Below are positions 24,401 through 28,653 of a stretch of DNA of 28,653 bases, piece after piece (the stretch's first letter is position 1; each line of letters starts with the position of its first letter). The translations under genes and the position numbers were made by a program. The DNA comes from JAWWPY01 sp964412845 (GTDB lineage Bacteria; Actinomycetota; Actinomycetes; Streptosporangiales; Streptosporangiaceae). Under the pieces are notes generated by a model, which was not told where the DNA came from, did no database searches, and worked only from the letters and a program-made list of their open reading frames with translations. Location of the stretch: NCBI GenBank assembly GCA_964412845.1, contig CAYPQM010000088.1, positions 1 to 28,653 on the forward strand, read 5' to 3'.

Positions 24401-24479
24401 GGGCTGCTTGCGCAAACGGTCCGCCCTCTGGATACCCTGCCATGTCAGAGGTATGGCTTAAGAACACATGCCCCGTCAT
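21465..24479 (-). CDS. STAND protein: DUF4062 (TIR-like) - NB-ARC - TPR array
   Basis: The 1004-residue protein starts MTGHVFLSHTSDM and continues with MRYFAARDGKPADYCSQRV, GFRYGS and SYTELEFQAA, a DUF4062/TIR-like N-terminus (~1-160). The NB-ARC ATPase has GRAAELELLIRQ, Walker A GMAGIGKTTL (~244-253), Walker B VLLVLDDA, LITSRRRL and CGYLPLAIRLIAG, then a winged-helix region with YRLHDLIGEHARSLA. About eight 40-residue TPRs (LGDRLGEATALDYLG type) follow to ~980. This is the NLR/AfsR-like signal-transducing ATPase layout: TPRs sense, NB-ARC oligomerises, the N-terminal domain acts. Such proteins serve in regulation or in defence; which applies is not shown. Codon 7 is TTA (24459-24461), rare in such genomes. 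The upstream in-frame extension to 24860 has no family-like content. Confidence 0.88.
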   Translation of the reverse strand: MTGHVFLSHTSDMAGYPEGGPFAQAALDAVGRAGMVPVDMRYFAARDGKPADYCSQRVRECEIYVAVIGFRYGSFVPGETLSYTELEFQAAGDAGIPRLVFLLEQAACPAGLADTDRGPVEGFRRRLRDAGLVVRTFTSCDRLELEVFHALSELASGRLPAGPPAMLVGLPRQRPAGVGQALDGRTSAPAGNAGAPTAAVHGLPRDTASFTGRAAELELLIRQANADLAGARTGSVVGVHAIDGMAGIGKTTLAVHAAHLLAPRFPDGQFFLPLHSHTPGQQPADPGSALGTLLLAAGITTGQIPDGVDARAMMWRNGIAGKRVLLVLDDAASHEQVRPLLPGSAGSLVLITSRRRLAALEEATSISLGTMPPDDAAELFGRLASRAEGGAWACAEIPRLCGYLPLAIRLIAGTLRRHPSWTVTDLAAELTTSKDRIAAMRAENISVGAAFGLSYQDLTPGPQQLFRRLGLHPGISFDVYAATALNGASLEATRDHLDELYDHHVITEPARGRYRLHDLIGEHARSLAAGDDPAGREAAAGRLLDYYLHVATAANRLIARRPPADAPLLSCPPAAAPELSTRDEAMTWLEAERANLLSAAQSTAAHARPVYAVWIPAQLSEFLRTRGYWDEAFTLHQGAVAVALTTQDLAGQSVALANLGHAQWLAGHYPSAAASLTQALGLCRDLGDQLGQAEALNSLGRMQIFIDDYPAATGSLTEALRLCRDLGDRLGEATALDYLGIVQCATADFPAASASLHAALALYRDLGDKHGEASALTSLGDLQHCTGDYQSATATLTQASGLCQDLGDRRGLGHALHLLGVVQHLLGDYQASTASLTKALAINRDLGQRHGLAADLAELGVVQHLTGEHAAAGESLAQAMGGFRDVGDRQGQAEVLNRLGALLAETSGPDCGIPRHIQALGIARDIGSPKDEADALDGIGRCHIQAGAIKDGITHLRLALEIYQRIGSPAAEHIQETLRAVASDDYPRPGRPHSKPGPLDSVAP

Positions 24480-24508
24480 AACCCCCGCCCACAGGCTATG
24501 CCCAGTAA

Positions 24509-24747
24509 GAAAACCTGTCCCGTCCCAAGTTACACCGGTGCGCCCGCGACTGGCATCGGCCAAATGATGCCCGGGCCCGAATCGCTGGTCTTGTGTGCGC
24601 CCTGGGCTCGTCGCAGACGTGGATGCGAATGCGCGAAGGGTTCGGCGTCCCGGGACCGAATCCGGACCCTTCCTCGGATGGGCTGTCCAGACCCTGATCA
24701 ACGAAATACGCAACGGCAACATGCCTGAGATTCCCGGCACCAGCTGA
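24509..24747 (+). pseudogene. Frameshifted C-terminal remnant of a TetR-family regulator
   Basis: A plus-strand frame from 24509 reads ARDWHRPNDARARIAGLV and CALGSSQTWMRMREGFGVPG, which resembles the ligand-binding C-terminal domain of TetR proteins. At about 24645-24665 the sense continues in a different frame as GPFLGWAVQTLINEIRNG and NMPEIPGTS, to TGA 24745-24747. The N-terminal helix-turn-helix is absent. One small indel rejoins the two halves. Recognition is by pattern only. It occupies most of the gap upstream of the STAND gene and is antisense to its in-frame 5' extension. Confidence 0.5.
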
Positions 24748-24880
24748 CCGCGTGACCGGACGCGTGCTCGCTGGTTTCCACCCTCCAGATCAGCGAGGTG
24801 TTCTCCGTCGACTGCCGGGGCGGCTGGCAAACTGTGGCGGCCCGCTACTGCTCCCAGCACGGTGCGGCGTCAAGCCCGGC

Positions 24881-25183
24881 CTATAGATCGTCGGGCAGGA
24901 GCCGGAACCACTTGTGCGAGGTGAGAGGGCGCATTGCGCGGAAGCCGCGCCGGTCGAGCGTGAGCACCGCGTCGGTCCGGTACCGGGCCGCCAGTGCCAC
25001 ATTGACCGCGTCGGCCAAGTCGAGGTCGAGGCTTGCGTACTGCTGCTGGACCAGGCGCGCCGTGCCTAGGATCTCCAGACCTGTTTGGGGGATCTGAAAG
25101 CGCGCGCGCTCGAGCAGCGTCGCGACCGCAGCCTTGGCGGCCAGCTGCCCGACGAGCTGCAGGTCGCCGGCCACCGCGGTCAT
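24881..25183 (-). pseudogene. VapC-like PIN toxin, N-terminally truncated
   Basis: The C-terminal ~90 residues (LERARFQIPQTGLEILGTAR, LVQQQYASLDLDLADAVNVALAA, DAVLTLDRRGFRAMRPL, FRLLPDDL) match the second half of VapC/PIN toxins, with the third and fourth acidic residues in DLADA and TLDRRGF. The first ~45 residues, which hold the DTG/DSGP aspartate and the first conserved glutamate, are not found in any frame upstream. The frame stays open to 25543, but that sequence is unlike any PIN start. No antitoxin gene precedes it. It is almost certainly an inactive fragment. Confidence 0.7.
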
Positions 25184-25684
25184 CGGCCGCTGGCCGTTAC
25201 CTTCCCCGTAGGGGACGTCGAGCTCGGGATCGAATCCGCCGATGTCAGCGAGATACTGGCGATGGCACAGCAGGCCGCCAGCCGTGGGCCAGGGCAGGAG
25301 CCGGCCTCCGTGGCGCATAGTGCTGCGGGTCTCTCTATGGGGTGGTAGCCAGGGGAGCTCTCCGTAGTTCCTGGCTGGAGACCTTGGACGGCAAGCGGTC
25401 CAGTTCCCCGGCCACTTGGTCGGGCACGCCCCGGAGGTGACGGAGTCGTCACAGTTGCCCCGTAAGCTCACGGTCCGGGCCGGTTGGACTGGCAGAGCCA
25501 CCGACCCGTGTCCGGGTGGCCTGATCACCGGTCTGGTGCCCATCCCAGTTCCGCGACCAGCCAGAGCGATCGGGTCGGGCTGGTGCGATCTTCTGGGGGT
25601 AGGGGTCGGTAACTGCCAGGCTGGAACGGCCGATGGTCGCGGAACTCGTCCATCGGGTGCCCGGAACCGCGATGGAACCGGGGG
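25184..25684. other. Gene-poor stretch with nested inverted repeats
   Basis: There is no supported gene. AGTTCCGCGACCA (25547-25559) is exactly inverted at 25634-25646, and an inner pair ACCAGCC/GGCTGGT (25556-25562 and 25578-25584) overlaps its left arm. CCATCG/CGATGG arms follow at 25650-25675. The region lies beyond the 3' end of the minus-strand membrane-protein gene and could be a structured RNA end, a terminator array, or the remains of a mobile-element end. Confidence 0.4.
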
Positions 25685-26812
25685 TTAAGCGTGGGGTGCG
25701 CAGCGCGGGGAGTGGTCGTCTACCTCACCAAACAACCGGATCACGCCGGCTTGTATCTGGTCGAGTTCCTTTCGGAAGTCGTTGATATTTCCGGTCTGAT
25801 CGCATAGCGAGGTGGAGGACGCTGTGGACAGATTTATCGAGTGCGTCGTATTCTGATCGGCTTGGCGGCCGACCTCTATCCTAGTGGCGCAGCCTCTTTC
25901 CGATACATCTGCTGTAATCTGCGCTCTCCCTGCGGCTGGCCTGCGGGTTCCCCGTGCGGCTGTTCTATGCGCTCCCCGTGCGGCTGTTCTATGCGCTCCC
26001 GGCGCTGTCATTCCGTTGGCTCTCGCTGCTGCAGTTCTGTGGGTCGCAGTCGAGGGTATGTAGTCCCATCTCGCGATCATGAGCCTGGTGACGGTGGCCG
26101 CGCTCCCGATCGACGCGATCACCATGCCTGCCTGGAGCAGACCCGAAAACGAATGACCCGTAGTAACCCAAATCAGTGCGATGAGCACAGGGAAAGCTAT
26201 AGCCGCTGGAACAATCGTTAGCAGGTACGTAATCACCCGCAGCCGCCATGGCGGCCTCCAGTCCTGGTATGTCAGCGATGCGGTTACCGCGCGCTGCTGG
26301 GCCTCGATGGCTTTCTCTTGGGTATCGAGGGCTTTCTCCAGCGCCAGGTCAACATCGCTCATTAGCGAGATCGCGTCGCGGCGTGCTAGCTCACGCGCTT
26401 CCAGGCCGCGGTTGAGTTCCTTGAGGCTAGACGCAGAGCCGCGAAGTAGCGCAGCAGTGGTGGCGCACACGCGGGTGTCATCAGTGCCGTCGGCCAGGTC
26501 CAGGATCTCGAACCTCAGGAGTGCGATCCGGCTGTGGACGCTGCTCGGCGGGGGTGCGAGCAGTTCGCGTGTGTACGGGCCCGCACCCAGATCGTGCGTG
26601 CTCTTGGCTGGTGGTGAGCTTACGGCCGCGGCGGGTGGGGATGTCTCACGGTGGGGAGGATCGCCAATGATCTGGGCCAGGCCGGCGTCGAGGTCGAGGT
26701 CGCGGAGAATGGCAGCAAGCAGGCGCTCGTCGGCAGCGGCCAGCATGGCGTTCAGCTCGGTGTCGCTTTGATTTCCGGCGTCGCCGCTAGGATCAAGCTC
26801 GTTGTCGTTCAA
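25685..26812 (-). CDS. Two-TM membrane protein downstream of an ECF-like sigma factor
   Basis: The 375-residue protein has a TTG start at 26812 with AAAGGGAGGG five bases upstream. An acidic N-terminal region (~1-90) is followed by a helical, coiled-coil-prone segment (~130-185, with EKALDTQEKAIEAQQRAV). Two membrane helices follow (VITYLLTIVPAAIAFPVLIA and LLQAGMVIASIGSAATV), then a basic 8-residue repeat (GAHRTAAR, ~265-290) and a hydrophilic tail. It lies 46 bp after the sigma gene on the same strand, the place of an anti-sigma factor, but no zinc-binding H-x3-C-x2-C motif is present. Function is unknown; membrane control of the sigma factor is a guess. Base composition is less GC-rich than in region 1. 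Confidence 0.7.
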   Translation of the reverse strand: MNDNELDPSGDAGNQSDTELNAMLAAADERLLAAILRDLDLDAGLAQIIGDPPHRETSPPAAAVSSPPAKSTHDLGAGPYTRELLAPPPSSVHSRIALLRFEILDLADGTDDTRVCATTAALLRGSASSLKELNRGLEARELARRDAISLMSDVDLALEKALDTQEKAIEAQQRAVTASLTYQDWRPPWRLRVITYLLTIVPAAIAFPVLIALIWVTTGHSFSGLLQAGMVIASIGSAATVTRLMIARWDYIPSTATHRTAAARANGMTAPGAHRTAARGAHRTAARGTRRPAAGRAQITADVSERGCATRIEVGRQADQNTTHSINLSTASSTSLCDQTGNINDFRKELDQIQAGVIRLFGEVDDHSPRCAPHA

Positions 26813-26858
26813 TGCACCCTCCCTTTAGGCGATAAGGTAGCCTGGCTAAGGCTCCTTG

Positions 26859-27413
26859 CTAGGTCAATCCCAGTAGTCCTTTGAGTGCGGCGCGGGCTCT
26901 CGCCAGATTCTGTCGCACTGCCGCCTCCTTCATGTTCAGTATTTCGGCAATCTCGCAAGTCTTAAATTTGTCGAAGTGCAAGGCGAATACCTGCCTCTGT
27001 GTCAGGGGCAGCTGATGCAGTGCGAAGAGCACAGCGTCCTGCTCCTCGTGATGCTCCACGTGTGCTGAGGGGTCCAGGGCATCAGGCTGTTCGTGGCCCG
27101 CGAGCGGGCTCTCATTCTTTACTGGCAGCCTAAGGAGACTGCGGAAAGCCACTGTCCGCAGCCACGCCCTTGGGTAGGTTACGTTATCCCATTGCTCGAA
27201 TAGCAGAGCGAAGGCACGCTGTGCAGCTTCCTCCGCATCGTTTTTATTAGGCCAGCATCTTATTAAGCTAAGGACCAGCCTGGGCATCTCCGCTTGATAG
27301 AATGTCGCGAACTCCACGTGCGACACGTCGGTGAGATCGTGCCGGCGGGAAGTGACTGCTTTCGGTGGAATAGCAGGAATATCGGGCGCAGGCGTGCTGC
27401 CGTCATCCACCAC
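26859..27413 (-). CDS. ECF-like sigma-70 family sigma factor
   Basis: The 184-residue protein contains sigma region 2 (FATFYQAEMPRLVLSLIRCW, AEEAAQRAFALLFEQWDNV, YPRAWLRTVAFRSLLR). After a linker comes region 4 with a helix-turn-helix (LPLTQRQVFALHFDKFKTCE, IAEILNMKEAAVRQNLARARA). I start at GTG 27413, which has GGAG five bases upstream and gives a usual ECF length; the frame is open to ATG 27512. It would direct RNA polymerase to an unknown regulon, perhaps this cluster. Unusual codons for this genome (TTA at 27264-27266, ATA, AGA, AAA) and lower GC suggest acquisition from elsewhere. It is followed by the membrane-protein gene at 26812 and preceded by another at 27624-28082. Confidence 0.88.
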   Translation of the reverse strand: MVDDGSTPAPDIPAIPPKAVTSRRHDLTDVSHVEFATFYQAEMPRLVLSLIRCWPNKNDAEEAAQRAFALLFEQWDNVTYPRAWLRTVAFRSLLRLPVKNESPLAGHEQPDALDPSAHVEHHEEQDAVLFALHQLPLTQRQVFALHFDKFKTCEIAEILNMKEAAVRQNLARARAALKGLLGLT

Positions 27414-27623
27414 ATTGACTCCTGCAGACCGGGGCGATGGCCTCAGCCGCCGCATCGGATCGTCTGTACTGCATCCTCCACCCCCCTCGTGCGCTGGCGT
27501 TCTGCCCCCCACAGCAGTTGACGGTAAGTAGTGCCGGGAGCGCCGTCATCTGTGACATCCCCCGCGACGGTGGCGGACTGACGCGCCCGGCCGGGCGCCT
27601 TTGGTGTGCACGCTGCCTGGCGG

Positions 27624-28082
27624 TCATGGTGGTCCATCCGGCGGCCCGGGCGTGGCCTGGGGCCCGTAGAGATGCACGTGCGCCCGGTCAGCGAGGCGCA
27701 CCCCGTTCTGCTCCACCGACAGGTGCAATGCGTCCGCGATGATCAGTTCCCGGTAACTCTGTGCGCTCCCCGGTTCTCCTGCGGCCTTCTCCAGCACAAC
27801 CCGGTGTATCTCCAGACGGGCCTTCTGCAGGTCTGCAGCCGACTGCGCTTCCCTGGCCCGTTCTTCGAGGCCGCGCTTCTTGAGCCGGTACTCCAAGATC
27901 AGCCCAAGGGAGCTAACCAGCGCAGTCGCCGCCCCCAGCGTCACCAGCGCGGCCCACGCCCCACCAGGCACGGCGCGCGCCGATGTCATCCGGAGCACCG
28001 CGAAACCAGCGACCCCCAGGCCACTAGTCCCTGTCGTTCCGGCGATTCCGGCCGCGATCTTGCCGAGGCTCGTTGATGACAC
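27624..28082 (-). CDS. Small membrane protein with coiled-coil, unknown function
   Basis: GTG 28082 has GGGGAGGG five bases upstream and gives a 152-residue protein; the frame is open to 28166 but that part looks non-coding. Two membrane helices (IAAGIAGTTGTSGLGVAGFAV and AALVTLGAATALVSSLGLIL) are joined by a short loop. A charged coiled-coil-like helix follows (KKRGLEERAREAQSAADLQK), then a tail with ELIIADALHLSVEQNGVRLAD. I do not recognise a family. It is upstream of and co-directional with the sigma factor (210-bp gap) and shares the two-TM plus coiled-coil plan of the third gene, so the three may form one membrane-linked unit. Confidence 0.6.
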   Translation of the reverse strand: MSSTSLGKIAAGIAGTTGTSGLGVAGFAVLRMTSARAVPGGAWAALVTLGAATALVSSLGLILEYRLKKRGLEERAREAQSAADLQKARLEIHRVVLEKAAGEPGSAQSYRELIIADALHLSVEQNGVRLADRAHVHLYGPQATPGPPDGPP

Positions 28083-28393
28083 CGGCGCCCTCCCCTCGCG
28101 TGGGGTCCAAGCTGACTGATCACTATTTAGTGGCTCAGGGCGACGCCGCTGTGACACCTGGTGCATTTCAAGGCGAATGGCATGGGACTGTCGCTGTGTG
28201 ACGGGCCGGCGCAGGCGCCCGGGACGGCAGGCCGCCGTGCGGCTTGGTCAGTCACGATGAAGCCCGGTACCTGGGTACCGGTTCGGCTGGTGGGATTGCG
28301 TATTCAAGTAGTGCGTGTTCTCCGTCGAATGTGGCGCGAGATCACCTTCCGTGGCCGGGGAGGTGCATGGTGGCTTCCTTGGGCTGAGCAGCG
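28083..28393. other. Gene-poor stretch before the terminal toxin-antitoxin-like genes
   Basis: No supported gene is seen. The open frame 28161-28490 has basic, Trp/Arg-rich content typical of a shadow frame. GGTACCTGGGTACC near 28267-28280 is a small inverted repeat. ATG 28369 with GGGGAGG upstream opens a frame that ends after six codons (TGA 28387) but continues in the same frame into the 28394 ORF. Confidence 0.4.
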
Positions 28394-28483
28394 GTGGGCC
28401 CGGAAGCCGAGGCTGACCCGCGCGGGTTCAAGCAAGCTGTCGTGGCGGCGGAGGAACGGCTGGAGGAGGTGGAGGGCCTGTGA
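28394..28483 (+). CDS. Short ORF, probably the 3' remnant of a gene coupled to the XRE-like gene
   Basis: GTG 28394 to TGA 28483 encodes 29 residues (VGPEAEADPRGFKQAVVAAE, then ERLEEVEGL), with strong GC3 and a helical, acidic character. The stop overlaps the next start as GTGA. An ATG with a good ribosome site at 28369 is in the same frame but cut off by TGA 28387-28389, so the gene may be broken by that stop. Confidence 0.4.
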   Translation: MGPEAEADPRGFKQAVVAAEERLEEVEGL

Positions 28484-28629
28484 AGCTTAGCGAGTTGCCG
28501 ACCTTGCAGGAGGTCGTGGACCGCCAGCGCGAAGACCCTGAGTTCCGGGAGGGGTGGGACCGGTCCGTCTTCGCCCGTGAGGTGGCCATCCGCATTGTCC
28601 GGTACCGGGGGGAGATTGGAATTTCGTAG
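28480..28629 (+). CDS. XRE/HigA-like antitoxin, N-terminal part only
   Basis: GTG 28480 begins MKLSELPTLQEVVDRQREDP followed by EFREGWDRSVFAREVAIRIV and RYRGEIGIS, then TAG. This matches the N-terminal arm of HigA-type XRE antitoxins, where the next residues should be a Gln and the helix-turn-helix. The sequence after codon 49 turns abruptly G/T-rich. A TAG in place of the expected CAG, followed by low-complexity sequence at the window edge, suggests either a real truncation or poor sequence at a contig end. The start overlaps the stop of the preceding short ORF. Confidence 0.6.
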   Translation: MKLSELPTLQEVVDRQREDPEFREGWDRSVFAREVAIRIVRYRGEIGIS

Positions 28630-28653
28630 TGTTTGGTTTGTGTGTGGTTTTGT

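Noticed and set aside
24480..24860. 127-codon in-frame extension of the STAND protein
   Set aside because: DUF4062-type proteins begin at the VFLSHTS segment; the extension has no family-like content and is antisense to the TetR remnant.
28161..28490. 109-codon plus-strand open frame near the right end
   Set aside because: It is Trp/Arg-rich without motifs and overlaps the better-supported frame that couples to the XRE-like start.
1..28653. CRISPR array, transposase or integrase genes
   Set aside because: I found no regularly spaced repeats with unique spacers and no DDE, HUH, serine or tyrosine recombinase motifs in any frame I read.

Overview
The window reads as high-GC actinobacterial DNA. 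Third codon positions are almost all G or C, GTG starts are frequent, genes overlap by ATGA or GTGA, and protein families are typical of filamentous actinomycetes (LytR-CpsA-Psr with LytR_C, DUF5941-like, PadR plus ABC exporter, DUF4062/NB-ARC/TPR, DUF5615 toxin). The initiator tRNA has the C1:U72 mismatch I associate with actinobacteria. I cannot assign a genus. A run of 100 N marks a scaffold gap, so this is a draft assembly.

Region 1 (1-15067) is dense and well conserved. After the 3' end of a PhoH-type ATPase comes a block that looks like a cell-surface phospho-glycopolymer or glycophospholipid locus: a GT2 glycosyltransferase, an IspD/TarI-type cytidylyltransferase (divergent), a DUF5941-like membrane protein, a LicC-like nucleotidyltransferase, a glycerol-1-phosphate dehydrogenase-like enzyme, a CDP-alcohol phosphotransferase, a second GT2, two polytopic GT-C-like membrane proteins and an LCP ligase. 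Together these could make a polyol phosphate, activate it with CTP, transfer it, glycosylate it and attach the product to peptidoglycan. A small HD hydrolase of the (p)ppGpp hydrolase type and an EamA exporter lie in the same stretch. The second large membrane protein is split by the N gap, which falls inside an 18-bp coding minisatellite.

Region 2 (15216-20862) starts with a minisatellite and an initiator tRNA-fMet gene with promoter and terminator. It then carries a PadR regulator whose start codon sits 2 nt after a long perfect palindrome, an ABC exporter (ATPase plus FtsX permease) whose gene junction has been tandemly duplicated into a coupled 22-codon ORF, an intrinsic terminator, a histidine-kinase scrap fused to a DUF5615 toxin, and its antitoxin. 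It ends with a degenerate copy of the 3' half of the tRNA together with its terminator. The two tRNA copies bracket about 5.3 kb.

Region 3 (20863-28653) is accessory and partly decayed. It has long gene-poor stretches, a TetR remnant, an N-terminally truncated PIN toxin, a 1004-residue DUF4062(TIR-like)-NB-ARC-TPR STAND protein with a TTA codon near its start, and a lower-GC three-gene set (two-TM coiled-coil protein, ECF-like sigma factor, two-TM membrane protein). At the right edge is the start of an XRE/HigA-like antitoxin gene that breaks off in a cytosine-free G/T-rich tail resembling a contig end.
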